From contig JAFJYI010000026.1 of the NCBI GenBank assembly GCA_019022655.1, positions 3,224,001 through 3,288,000 of the forward strand: a DNA stretch of 64,000 nucleotides. Direction: 5' to 3'. The DNA is from Acacia acuminata. Lineage: Eukaryota > Streptophyta > Magnoliopsida > Fabales > Fabaceae. This document shows positions 23,146 to 34,700 of this stretch, in pieces. Position 1 is the first letter of the stretch, and each line of letters starts with the position of its first letter. The position numbers and the translations under genes are program-made. The notes under the pieces were generated by a model. It had not been told where the DNA came from. It searched no databases and saw nothing but the letters and a program-made list of their open reading frames with translations.

Positions 23146-23451
23146 CTAGTAGTGTATTCCCACTCTTGGCCTTGCCGCCACAGGTATGATCCTCCATTTT
23201 CTCTCATCCATTCTTGATTCTGATTTTTCTCATCGATTCTGCTTTCCTCTGTTTTTAAATTTGTGGATAGTGATCTGTAATTGGGTTGTTCGCAGGAGCT
23301 AATGACGTTTTGCCCCTTGTTGAAGCGGGCTAGTGCTGTGACTGTGGACCTTACAGATGAATCTCCATTGCCCTTGAGCAGTACTTCAAAGTATGCTTCT
23401 CCTGATTCTCTTTGAATTTCTTATTTCATAATTTGTTGACAGCTTGCTCGA

Positions 23452-24110
23452 CTCTGGACATACAATATAGCACACATTGGATAACACAAATCAGTTTATC
23501 TATAAAAATCATTGCCTGCGCCTCTAATATATATACTCAACAGCGATGATTGATAAGGGGACTTTTGGTGAAAGATTGGCATCTAATGCTAATAACATTA
23601 CATAAACCTTCGATAATGGAGTCAATTGTCTTGCTGTCAGCCTGTCATATGAAGAAGATGATTATGATGAAGTGAAGCTTCTAATTTCTTTTATTATTTT
23701 CTTCAATTAGGGGAATTATGTAATTTACATAAGGGACGCTATAGCAATCTTTCAGTAATACTACAAATTAATTGACGTAGACTTCATTGGTTGTAGCTTA
23801 GTAGTATCTATGTATATGCAAAAGGCAATTGTGATTAATTCATTGATTAATATAATTTGATCAGCATGGTAATGTTACGTATAGATATACCCTTCCAATT
23901 CAATTAACAAATGGCGTGGTTTCCAAAAAATATAACGGCATGTCTATATATATACACACACATATAGCTATCCGATGATCTTAACATTATTCATTATTAG
24001 ATTATATTTAAAATATGTGATATTTTGATATCTTATAGGTATAAAATGACGCAAGGTTGAATTTTTTTTACAATTTATTAAGAAAATTCATAAAAACCAC
24101 AATTTTAGAG
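23452..24110 (+). repeat. Spacer repeat copy 1 (second copy at 50289-50975)
   Basis: Runs from CTGGACATACAATATAG through CCTTCGATAATGGAGTCAA and AGGGACGCTATAGCAA to GGTATAAAATGACGCAAG. The other copy matches nearly throughout in the same orientation, with scattered substitutions and small indels. No TIR, LTR or coding capacity was seen. The end, around AATTTTAGAGTCACATTAGAGG, also resembles 57396-57485. Confidence 0.8.
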
Positions 24111-24380
24111 TCACATTAGAGGCTGAAATATTATGTACCATTTTATATCTATAATATACCAAAATCGTAAAAATGTCAAAATTGATCAATATGCGTTTTT
24201 GATGAAATGACACCGGTATGTGGACTCCACATACGTTCAAGATGGGTATCATTTGGCGGGTATTTGGTATGTGTGGTATAATCTTGAATAAAACCTTGAG
24301 CACAATCCAGGATAAACACTAATAAAGTAGCTTTAATAAAGTAAGTCATGATGATTAATAATGACACAACTTTTGTGTTG

Positions 24381-24482
24381 ACGCATTCTGGACGAGACAC
24401 GTGGCGCTTTTTGGACCAAACAAGCGGCGCATTCTGCACCAAACATGCGGCATTCTAAACCAGACAAGCAGCACGTTCTAGA
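24381..24482 (+). repeat. Short tandem repeat with GCATTCT units
   Basis: Four degenerate units of about 25-30 bp share GCATTCT(G)GACC and ACAAGCGGC-like parts. The first contains a G-box-like CACGTGG at 24398-24404. The array ends just before the TATA box at 24494. Confidence 0.6.
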
Positions 24483-24493
24483 CCGCACTTGTG

Positions 24494-24505
24494 TTTTATA
24501 TATAC
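24494..24505 (+). promoter_or_regulatory. Putative TATA box
   Basis: TTTTATATATACC follows the tandem array and G-box, and is followed by a CT/GA-rich leader-like region. The layout is promoter-like, but no convincing downstream coding sequence was found: the frame at 24445-24702 begins upstream of the TATA box and has no motif. Confidence 0.35.
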
Positions 24506-24509
24506 CCCT

Positions 24510-26480
24510 TTCTCCTCATTTGTCTTTAGGCCATTTCGGCCAAAACATGGAAAGAAAAAGAGAGAGAGAGAGAAGGACAAGAGGAAGGAGTAGGAGGAAA
24601 GAGAAAGAGTTAAGGGCTGATTTTGCCTTCTATTTGGTCGAGGTTCTGTCGGAACAGAGAACTGACTGCGAAAAACAAGTAAAGGATTTGATACTTGCCT
24701 AGAGTGAAGAAAGGATCGAGAGCTAATTTGAGAATTGGTAGAGCATTGAGGTAGTAACTCTAATCTCATTTACTCTGTATGTCTATGTATGCATGTTTGT
24801 ACCATGATTGCAATCTGTGTCTGGGACACGCGTATATTAGCATTCAATTGTTACTTTTGTTTTCCCAGCGCTGTGGATCCGGAACTTGCTGTGTGCTCTA
24901 GTCATCATTGTGTGCATATATGGTGATAGTTCTGAGAATTGTTGTGTGCATTAGGGGCTTTGCTGTGTGTTGTGCCCTGCAGTCAACGCCGTGTGCATTA
25001 TGTGACTGCGTATACTGAATGTTGTATTGTTTATTTTCATGATTGTAGTTGACTATCATACACTGTTTATGCATTGTACTTGAGATTAAGATGTTATGAT
25101 CCTTCAGAATTCCAGCCCCTGTTGCTACCTGTAAATTGTACAGCAAATTAGATGTAGCTGCCAGGATAAAGCAACGGATGTTAGCAAATGGAGGTGTCAG
25201 ACCAATTCCAGATTGGTCAATGGATATTTGTAGCAAAATTTATGTAATTATGTTTTAAATTTATGACTAATATTTGTAATATATTATCAATATACTACGT
25301 CCAAACTGTTTTACCCGCTATGTTGCACAATAATGCTCTAATGTATGATCTACTGATGGAAGGGTGTGACATCCTATCTTCCTTGACAGTTGACATAATG
25401 AAAATAAAATTATTTAAAAATAATTTCAACATTTTTTTAATATAGATCTGAATAAAAATGATTGAATAAATACTATTAATTAATTAATTCAAATCTAACA
25501 TTTATTGTCTTATCTTTTTTAAAAAATTATGTCGGTAAAGTTGCTTTAAAAAATGAATCAATCAATTATCTTTTTTAAAATGAATAAATAATTAAACCTG
25601 AGTGTCAATTTTCAAAAATCAGTTGTAAATTTATTATATTAATTAATATTGAATTTTTTTAATTCTAACAAGGAAGTCCACATTGAAATTATGGACAAAA
25701 ACAAAAGCATTATTGTTTGCCTTATCTAACAAAAGTTTCGAAGTCTAATGTTGAAAACCTATTTCATATTATTTTATTTTTGAGTCTAGTCTGCATGACA
25801 TTTGTTTGATCTGAATCACTTGTTCTTGTTATTTATATATTCTCAAGTCATTTGTTTAAAATGATGATTATCTATTCACCACGACTTTAGTGCTTGCTTG
25901 TGTGTCTATACATTATAGGAGTATTTTTCTGTCAGACGACATTATAGGAGTACTAGATTACCACTAAACCTGCGGATACATTAATTTGATCAGAATTATA
26001 AAGTTGATATATACACTTATAAATTAATTAATGGAGCCCCTCTCTATCATATTAATGAAATCAACGAGGTCGCACCAAGTGTATAAGCTCAATTACTTTT
26101 TTCTTAAAAATTGGTTTCTTATCACTTATCAAGTGAATGAGTTCATAACGTGAGAACTAGCAACTTGAAATACTTGTCAAATGTCAAGATCAAAAGTTAA
26201 GCTATTAGCCATAGATTATTATGAATAATTAAATCCAAGCAATACTAAATACTTGTCTTCAGTTATTATTTCAATCTATGGTATGCGTAGTTACATTATA
26301 TATATATATATATATATATCATAACTATGAAAAAAATGATAGCATTACGTATGCATTTAATATGACATGATCACCATCACCAACTTTACAAAAACACAAA
26401 ATTAATTAATATCATAATCTTATCGTATTTTCAATCACTTAAAATAAATAAAAATAAAATACAAATTTTCCCATTACAAT
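24510..26480. other. Intergenic, no gene recognised
   Basis: AT-rich sequence with a short GA-rich tract near 24550-24610 and an AT microsatellite at 26297-26319. Short open frames lack motifs. Confidence 0.45.
26297..26319. repeat. (TA)n microsatellite
   Basis: Uninterrupted TA dinucleotides. Confidence 0.95.
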
Positions 26481-26530
26481 ACTCCCTCCAGTCCTAAATG
26501 AGATAGTAGAGGGGTTTTTTGTGTTTGTAT
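26481..26530 (+). mobile_element. Stowaway-like terminus fragment
   Basis: TACTCCCTCCAGTCCTAAAT resembles the CTCCCTCCGTCCC terminus of Stowaway (Tc1/mariner) MITEs. No matching right end is nearby. Confidence 0.45.
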
Positions 26531-27540
26531 ATAATCAAAATAATTAACATCATACAATGTGTCCATGTATTTTGGATCAATCTTTGAGTATTGAAAAATA
26601 TGAGTATCCTATGTCGAAAAAACCAAAATCAATGGGGATTTGGTCTAGCAGAAGAGGCTAGCAAATTCCTACCACTGCTTAAATCAATTATTTATGACCT
26701 AGCCTTCGTTGCTAGTGAGTAATATTAAAAATAAAGTAAATCGTCACAGCTGGACAATATATAAAAGAGTTCCTATCTTTTTGATAATTGACCTCCAAGC
26801 CTTCGTTGGTAGCAAAATTGAATGAATCATTTATTGCATCCTTAAAATGAATAAACAATTAAGATGTTAGCGCCATAAATAAAGGAGAGCCGCGTTGATA
26901 TGTTAAGGAAGAGCGTTGCTGTGATTATTTGTGGAGCAAAGGCCATGGATGAGAGGTTAGCGAAAGCTGCATGAGATGGAAATGTCAGCACACTTCAAAC
27001 CTATAGGTGGCAGATCCTGAAATACTGGAGAAAGAATCCTTACGTCATTCTGAAGATTCACCTCTTCATATTGCAGCACGACGAGGGAAAGCAGAATTTG
27101 TGAAGGAGATTGTGGGTTTGATGCCTTCATTAGCGACGGCAACAAACGACAAGGGTTTGATCCCATTACACATGGCCTTAGCACAAGGCCATGTTGAGAC
27201 TATGAAGGAGCTCTTGAAGGCCAAACTTGATGATGAAGTGAAGCAGTGCCTTGTGCAAGACTGCAGGAGGATGATGGTTGGACTCCGCTTCATTACGCAG
27301 TTTTCAGAGGCAGAGTTGGAGTGATTAAAGAATTGATCATACATTGTCCAGAACGTGTTGAAGAAGTAACGGCAAAAGGAGAGACTGTTACTTAGCAGTG
27401 AAGGCTAATCAGCTTAAAGTGGTGCAGATGATAGTGGAGAGCTTCAAAGGGTTTCCACATTTCCAAACACTGCTTCAAGCCGAGGACTTCAACGGCAAGA
27501 CTCTCTATGACCTTACAGCCGCAAAGAAACAGTTGCAGGT

Positions 27541-28505
27541 ATATATATATATTATAAGAAAAGTATTCCTCGTGGGTGTCTCCAATCACCCTCTCAATTT
27601 TCTCTCCATTGACCTTTCCCACTGTTGAATCATCTTCCAATGGTTGGGATTTAACATTTTATAATAATATTATTCTAATACAAAAATAGATTTAGGCAAT
27701 TAAAGTTATATCTATTACTTAAAATCAGTATATTTTTATTAAAATATTTTATAATATTTTTACGTAGTGTCTCTGACACTTCTGAAATTTTGGGTTAAAT
27801 TTTAATAATTTAAATTTATTTGTAAATTTTTTGTTATTTAAGATTATAAGACATTGTTATAAAATCTTAAATTCTAACCACCGGAAGTAAATCCAATGGT
27901 GGGGAAAGTCAATGGAGGGAAATGGAGAGGAGGCTGACACTTCTCTCCCATTGATTGGAATAACTGGGTTGAGGGGGTTTTCTCCATTGACCTCCCTCTC
28001 CATTGAATGTCTCCACCATCAGATTAAGTTTTAATGGTTATTGGTTAAGATTAATTTGAAGTGAATAGTTTAGCATTGTAGATTTTTATTATATTTGACG
28101 TTATAATAATATTTTTAATAGTATTAAATCTAAATTATTGAAAGCTGATTTGATGAAGACATTTAAGGGAGAGGGAAATCATTGGAAACAGCCCCTCTCC
28201 CAACTGATATAGAATCGGCAAAGGGGAAGAGAGAGAAAGAGGAGAGAATGTGAGAAGAAGGGCAGAGTGAGATTGAGAGAAGAGAAAAACTTAGAAAAGA
28301 GAAAACTCAGTATTCAATTCAATATCATTCAAAAGCGTAATGAGATGTGCCGAAGGTTATTAATTATAGCATCAAGTCATAACTCTAAGAATTAAATGGG
28401 GAATATTACAGAAACCCCAACTAAATCTTGAAGCAAAATAAATTATAGAAATAGCCGTAAACCCTAAGTAACCGTTATCTCATATTCCATCAAAAACTGT
28501 TGCAG
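27541..28505 (+). other. Intron of the ankyrin gene, with a possible MITE
   Basis: GTATAT donor and TTGCAG acceptor. The sequence TTGCAGGTA occurs at both borders (27534-27542 and 28500-28508). Inside, GGGTGTCTCCAATCACCCTC near 27572 is roughly the inverse of GGAAATCATTGGAAACAGCC near 28190, so 27572-28195 may be a MITE. No target duplication was found for it. Confidence 0.5.
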
Positions 28506-28934
28506 GTACTAGAGTCACTGAAGAAATTAGATGATGATGGTAAGGAGATAAGAAATGAAAGGCTGATATACATGATGTATCATACATCAGGACGCAAAAA
28601 TAGTAGTGGCCACCTTACTTATAACATTGACATACCAAGTTTTGGCAAGTCCTTCATCAACCTTTTACGAAGATGGCAGCACTCCAATAGATTGGGAGTG
28701 CCTTGATCTGAGACCGCCTTTATTTTTCCTCCTTAACTTAAAACGCCTCAAGGAGTGTCCAGCCAACTTCGCCTTTTGGTTCATGCTTAGCAACACTTTG
28801 ATCTTCGTCACATTGATCTTCTTAGTGGTGGTCACTACACCGCAGTGGCGGAGCCACACTTGTATCTTTGGGTGCAAGTGCACCCATAAAATTTTGAAAA
28901 AATATATATTGTTAGCTGTAATATGTTAATGTCA

Positions 28935-29011
28935 GTGGTCCATAGCTCAGTGGTAAAAATCTTGGCCTCTTAGTAAGAGGTCACCGGTTCGAATAAATCT
29001 GGTCCCCTTTC
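28935..29011 (+). repeat. tRNA-derived (SINE-like) sequence inside the hAT element
   Basis: TAGCTCAGTGG (28943-28953) matches a pol III box A and GGTTCGAAT (28986-28994) matches box B, at tRNA-like spacing. A 5-bp anticodon-type stem around TTAGTAA is visible. The acceptor arm does not pair and the T-arm loop is too long, so it is not a working tRNA. A T-run follows at about 29019. Confidence 0.6.
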
Positions 29012-29570
29012 CATTCTTTTTTTTTTTTTTTCGAAGGCGTGCGTGCGTGAATGAAGGATGATCTCTCGCGGCGCTGTGCTCTGTTTCTTTTATTTCTCTC
29101 GGGTATGCCTCTTTTGAATGAATCAGAAAACCTAATTAATCAATGGCCAAAACGCACAGTTGCAGACAGGGACCTGATTGAAAATTTTAAAAGTTCTGGA
29201 GTAGGGACTAAATTGAAAACTTTTGCAATTTGAATTCAAACTTTCATTTTCAAATTTGATTTAATCTTTTCAAGCATCTACAATCAAAATAATTAATCTA
29301 ACATCAAATATTCTCATAAAAATCAATGATTAAGAGTAATTACAATTTCTTTGACAATTTTACCCTTTTAAGTCCTAATTTAATGTATTTACTCTTAATC
29401 TCAATTTATCACAAGAAAGACATTTTAAGCTCAATAACTATAACAAAATGCACTAAGAGTTCCAATTTAATCATAAAAAAATATGGTTCGATCAATTAAA
29501 GTTGTTGAGCTCATAGGGTATCGCTTTGTTGTAGTGATCCATTCCATATTTCTTAAGAAGTTCTCGCAGA

Positions 29571-30054
29571 CATTGTTGTCAAACTCGCGAGTTGACTCTC
29601 CGAGTTTACCATTTTTACACTTCTAGCTTACAAAAACGAGTCGAGTCAGTGGTAAACTCGTAATAGTTGTAAACTCGGTTAAACTCACGAGTTTATACAC
29701 CAAGTTTACCGTTTTTACGTTCCTAGCTTACAAAACCGTGTTAACTTACTTTTAAACTCGTGTTAACTTTTTTTATTTGATTATGCTGAGCAGCTTTATA
29801 TAAAAATTTTATAGAAATTTCTTTATTAAATATGATGAATGATGAATGTTGATGGATTTAATTTCAATTATTTGGATTTAAAATATATTTAAATCAAATT
29901 GTTGTAATTTTTTATATTTTAATTATTTAATTATACACTAGTAATACCTATTTAATAATAAAAGTAAACTCTTACGAGTTTACGATTCGAGTTCACGATA
30001 CGAGTTTACGTCACTGTCACGAGTTTGCTTAAACTCGTGAGTTTGACAACCTTG
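29571..30054. mobile_element. hAT-type MITE nested in the hAT-like element
   Basis: Termini CATTGTTGTCAAACTCGCGA and the inverse of CAAGGTTGTCAAACTCACGA enclose 484 bp. Flanking CTCGCAGA (29563-29570) and CTCGCAGG (30055-30062) form an 8-bp duplication with one mismatch. Several inverted ACTCGTGAGTTT-like units continue inward. Confidence 0.85.
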
Positions 30055-30692
30055 CTCGCAGGTATTTGGTTTGGGAAATAAATATTTCATTCTTCTTTTG
30101 CTTGATTCGAAGTCCTAAGAAGAAATTTAATTCTCCTATTGTAGACATTTCAAACTCACCTTGTATGATCTTAAAGAACTCTTGACACATTTATGTTAAA
30201 TGTGATATATTTGATAAAATTGATGATGAAGATATATTGCAATATTTTCAAGGAATGAAGAATTGAAAATTGCTTTTATAATCGTTTTCTTGTAATAGTT
30301 TAGTTGACTCTTGATTATTATTTTTCTATGTTAAGTTGAAGTTTTTTTTTTTATTGTTTATATTCTTTTATTTTTTTAATGCATTTAAAACTTTAAAAAA
30401 AAAAAAAATTCGGGGGCACCGGATTACACCATTAATTGTACACCCACAAACCTTAAATCCTAGCTCCGCCACTGACTACACGTATATTCCTTATGCAACT
30501 GCTATCTCTACCTCGTCTGCTGTTATTCTGTCTTGCTCACCGCTTTCTACTATAATTTCGGTTATTATGCAATTCCATTTAACTTTATAGTGCTGGCACT
30601 TGGCAGTGTATTTAGCCTTGGGTGATCTCAAGACGGAAAGAAGTTGATGGACTAAAATCCAAGTGGTCTGCAAATATAATGAATTTCTTTTA

Positions 30693-31572
30693 GAGTAAAA
30701 TACTCTAACCACCCTTCTATTTTGCCTTAATTACACAGACATCCCCTCTATTTTGAAAACATACACTTTAATCCAAATCATTAACACCGTTAAAGAATAT
30801 TTTAAAAAGATTCTTCAAGTATATTTTTAAATTAAAAACCATAATAAAATAAATGTTGTTTACTATTTTACCCCTCATTATATCAATTCCCTAATTTATC
30901 TTTTAATATTAATGTTCATTAATGATCCATTTAATATTTTTAATAAATTTAATGTAGAATAAGTTTTAGTAATCTGTTTATGTTATAAATATTAATAAAT
31001 TTTTCAACATTTGAGTAATTATTTTTAAGAATATATGTTTAATAAAATATTCTTAAAAATTTTAAATTATAAGATAATTAATATGTGAATCTCATAATAA
31101 TATCATTTTATAATTATATAACTTAATTGAATATATGTATGTATGTATTATTGCAAAATATCATCATACGTATTTAAAAATTACTTGATAAGTTTAATAA
31201 ATAAAAGAGATTAAAAATTTAAATTTATCAAAAAATTAAATTTATAATATGATAATTTTAAAAGTATGAAAAATATATACTAATTTGTTTTAAAATTTTG
31301 AATAAAGATATGTAGTTAAATGATTATTTTATTGCCAAAAATTACATGATAAGTAATAATATATATTTTGTAGAGGGCATTTTTGTCAAAATAATGAATC
31401 AATGTTGTGGTTTAACGGTCAACTAACGGTTAGATGGATGAAAGTTGAATGTCAAACTAGAAGGGAAGTTTATGTAACATATATTTTGATTTTGAGGGAG
31501 GTTCATATAGGTTTTCAAAATAGAAGGGAGGTCTCTTAGAGTAAATAGAGGGGTGGTTGATGTATTTTACTC
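30693..31572. mobile_element. Mutator-like MITE, 880 bp, 9-bp TSD
   Basis: Termini GAGTAAAATAC and GTATTTTACTC, continuing inward as ACCACCCTTCTATTTTG and its near inverse. TTTCTTTTA flanks both sides perfectly (30684-30692, 31573-31581). The interior is AT-rich with no coding. It lies in what would be the 3' flank of the ankyrin gene. Confidence 0.88.
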
Positions 31573-31776
31573 TTTCTTTTATAATATCATGTAATGAGAT
31601 CTTTCTCTTATATCCCAGATTTTATCTTTATGTATGCGTGCTTTAATGGTCTCTGTATATATTTACTTGCATATGAGTATTTATGGTACTTTGTGATATT
31701 AGAACTCTCCCATCGATTGAGTAATTTTGGGTCTTGAGATTCTTTCGTGCAAGTTCCAGTCACAAATCGCGGTATG

Positions 31777-34700
31777 TGTAACACTCCAAATTTCATACTT
31801 TAAAATGTGTTGGTTGACACTTAGTTTTAAGAAAATCGACAGAGTTTGAGGTGTTACCGTCGAGTAATATGGAAACGGAGAGCATGCGCTAACGCTTGGA
31901 TGATGAGTAACTGGTACAAAATGCCCAAACATATGCTGATGTCCCGACATAAGCTGATATATTAAAAATTTCCCAAAGGAATATTCGTGTGATACAACAA
32001 TACAGAGCTTTGTATAACTACAAGTCTTTATGGTAACTATACAATCTTCAACCAAGCCGTAGCTAGACTTGGGGCAATGAACCTAACTCAGTTAATCAAA
32101 CAATTTGGCCAGGCTGGTGTCTAGTAGAAGTCTCCGAATTCACGGCGACTCACCGATCGAACCACATAGATGAACCCTTTTCTAGACACCAAATGGTTTG
32201 AAGTAACCTTATTAGATTCATGCCGGAAGGTAGGCTCTGTTAAACTTCTTAGGCATTTGCTTTCACCGGTGCCTCTTCACGGCTCTATCTACGGTGCCTT
32301 CTGTTCCGAGGTTCCTTTCCCGAACTTTAGTCAAATCGAGGTCCAATACCCATCAAACCTCGTAACAGCTTAACCTCATGTGAAAAGTATAAACGGTATA
32401 TGTATGACGAGATGTTCATTTCATTACAAAGCATTAACCAATACATAGCACACACGGCAGATGAAAGGTTATAACAGTACATAAGCACACAACAGATGTA
32501 ATGTTAACACAACAACAGTACATAGCACACAGCACATGTAAAGTTTGTGACGTTTGCACTAACCAGTGCCAAGACAGCTCCTTGTGTCCTCAGCGCTAGA
32601 AAAACTCAACGGCATTATCAAGACTATAACCCGTATAAAGCTGAATGTATAAACCAGTGATCTAAGCCCCATAAACTTAGTCACAGTGCCTGGCCCAAGA
32701 CCTAGTCTTGTCCATCACTTCATGAATCATTCTATCACATACATGCATACGAGACACATCAGAGTTAAAGTTACAGTACGCAAACGTACCTCTCACCGGG
32801 TAATTGTCACACGTCCGACCTTTGAACCCGACTCCGGACTTCCCAGATATCCTATACATTATTGTCGGATTATTATATGATATTGTAGTTAATAACATAT
32901 TTCCTAGAATAATATCAAAAGGATATTTTCACCTATTTTGACATTTCTACCCTTGGTGGACTTGTTATTTACAACTTTGCCCTTACATTTTCTTAAAAAC
33001 GCTACTTCAGCATTTCTGGGCAGAATTTTCGGTAACTTTGAAAAATCATAGCTAATTCTAGAAAAATAGAAATGAGGTTCTGTAAAATTCCTCATGACCC
33101 ATGAGATGTATATTTTTAAGGAACAATAGTCCAAGAACCTAGAACATCAAGAATCATTCCACGTTTAATGTTTTCTCAACGCTGCCCAGATTTTTTGCAG
33201 AAAACGTAGCCCAGATTCCAGAATTTTTATCTCCTTCTACAGACCTCTAATTGATACATAATTTATATCAATGGAAAGCTATACATGTATACTATAACCA
33301 TGAATTATGAAATAATTTTTAAAGATAGATTTACATATAAAATAATATCCTCTAACTGACTGGCTCCAACAACCCAGCAAAACCCCACAATTCCTATCTT
33401 ACTCTAACTTGTTTTATTAATCCTAATGACTTCCCAACATGTTCCCACATTGTTAGGCATCTTTCGATGCAATAAGGTCTGAAAACAATTAAGGGAAATT
33501 ACTTTACCTATTTCCTAGATTAAACTAACATTTATACTAAGAACTATAGAACTAAAGACTAGAAACTAAAAACTAAAGACAAGCTTACATCTTGAGGACT
33601 CTTGCTACTCCTTCCTCCTTTTTGCTTCACTCTCTACTCTTAGAAATCACCACTTGGGGTTGATTTGGTGTCAAGAATGAGGAGAGGCAAGGCCTCTATT
33701 TATAGGAAAAGTCTAATGATTTCAACCTTTGGATCATTTTCCATCATCAATGGCTTAGGTTAGTTTGTGTTTTCATGAAGGCTCAATTTATGCACAAAAG
33801 CTTCTCATTGGTCAATCCTAATTACATAGGATTTAGCTAATTATTTTTATTTCCTTTTTTAATTCAACATGTGCTCTTGTGATGTCATCTTGATGACATA
33901 ATCAAGGATTAGGTGTTATTGTTGACTTTTCAACACTAATTAGCAATTCTTAATTATCATGTTAATCAAGTGTTTACATGCTCCTTAATTATATTTTGCC
34001 ATTAGCTAACTCAATTACATGAATATTTAGACTTAATTACTTGAGATATTATTTCATTCTCTCTGGCTTAGTTATCTTCAAATATAATTAGCCCTCATTT
34101 GATACTTTTAATTTGTCTCTAATCATCTTGAATAATTAAGCAACAAATCTCAATTAGTGCAAGCTTATTTGTTAAGGATAATTGTTAATAGCAAGGTTCT
34201 AAAACCCGAACCGGTCAGTGAACCGGTGGAGGGATTGGGTTAAGGGTCATGGGTCAAAGGTATTAATTAAAAATATAATATAATTAAAATAGATAAAAAT
34301 ATTTATATTTTAATATTAAAGAAAATAAAACGCAGATGCAAATGAAGCAACCCAATGCAACACATAACCCAATACAACATACTTTTCAATATAAAATGCC
34401 TTACAAGTTACAACCCCATAATTCGAACCCACCAAACCAGCAGAAAATTAAAGGATGATGTGACTCTTTTGCTTCTTTTCCATAATGGTCAGAAGCAAGA
34501 AAACCAATACGAAAAGATGGAATGCCCAAGGCCATTTCACTTTCATCTCACACTTTCAAAATCAAAATAACCCCATATCTTCTTCTTCTCTCTTCACTCG
34601 GGCTTCTTGCATCCAGTTTCATGGTGACTCGCTTTTGAGCTTTACGGTCGGAGAGGTCATGTACGAGAAACCCATCGAGCGTTGGGAAGATAAATCAAGA

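Larger units (their letters stand above)
14392..23154 (-). mobile_element. CACTA-1 transposon (8763 bp, TSD TAT)
   Basis: The left end is CACTACAACAAC at 14392 and the right end is TTTTTCTAGTAGTG at 23154, giving CACTAC- and CACTACT-type imperfect inverted termini. TAT flanks both ends (14389-14391 and 23155-23157), the 3-bp duplication expected for CACTA elements. Both genes, TNP2 then a Ptta-type gene, lie on the minus strand. Subterminal repeats with GCGACGGA / TCCGTCGC cores fill 14411-14610 and 22620-23145. Both genes are damaged, so it would need transposase from elsewhere to move. Confidence 0.92.
14238..23390 (+). pseudogene. Universal stress protein (USP-like) gene, exon 1 split by CACTA-1
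   Basis: Downstream of ATG 14238 the frame used at 14241-14391 encodes residues typical of plant USP N-termini (EKQVMMVAINE, FYALKWTLDHFF, FKLILVHA). The sequence resumes at 23158 after the CACTA and its TAT duplication, with PTLGLAAT in frame, then a GT donor at 23184. After AG at 23294-23295, exon 2 continues ANDVLPLVEA, matching the family's segment before the DLK helix, then meets TAG. The exon may end at a GT at 23391. Lesions: one base appears missing directly after the ATG (ATGCGACA where ATGGCGACA is expected), the transposon, and the exon 2 stop. The C-terminal half, with the ATP-binding glycine loop of the family, was not found. USP proteins bind nucleotides and act in stress responses. 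Confidence 0.7.
28843..30474. mobile_element. hAT-like non-autonomous element in the ankyrin gene
   Basis: Inverted termini CAGTGGCGGAGC (28843) and GCTCCGCCACTG (30474) surround 1632 bp with no transposase. The flanks are ACTACACCG on the left and ACTACACG on the right, an imperfect 8-9-bp duplication that suits hAT. It interrupts the exon encoding the last membrane helix. It carries a tRNA-like stretch (28935-29011) and a nested MITE (29571-30054). Confidence 0.75.
26945..30590 (+). pseudogene. Ankyrin-repeat, transmembrane (ACD6/ITN1-type) gene, broken
   Basis: Starts at ATG 26945 (GGCCATGG context) with MDERLAKAA then TGA at 26972. Exon 1 (to 27540) holds ankyrin repeats: DSPLHIAARRGKAEFVKEIV, GLIPLHMALAQGHVETMKEL, WTPLHYAVFRGRVGVIKEL and LAVKANQLKVVQMIVES. 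A GT donor follows at 27541. The intron ends in TTGCAG at 28505. Exon 2 encodes a linker, then PGG-domain-like membrane segments (VVATLLITLTYQVLA; FWFMLSNTLIFVTLIFLVVV). A hAT-like element splits exon 2 at 28843; the frame after it runs to TAG at 30588-30590. Frameshifts lie before 27007, near 27260 and 27393, and near 28590. Family members are membrane proteins in defence and salt signalling. With at least four lesions plus the transposon, this copy cannot make a full protein. Confidence 0.82.

Noticed and set aside
28935..29011. Functional tRNA gene
   Set aside because: The acceptor stem does not pair and the T-arm loop is too long; only the pol III boxes are kept.
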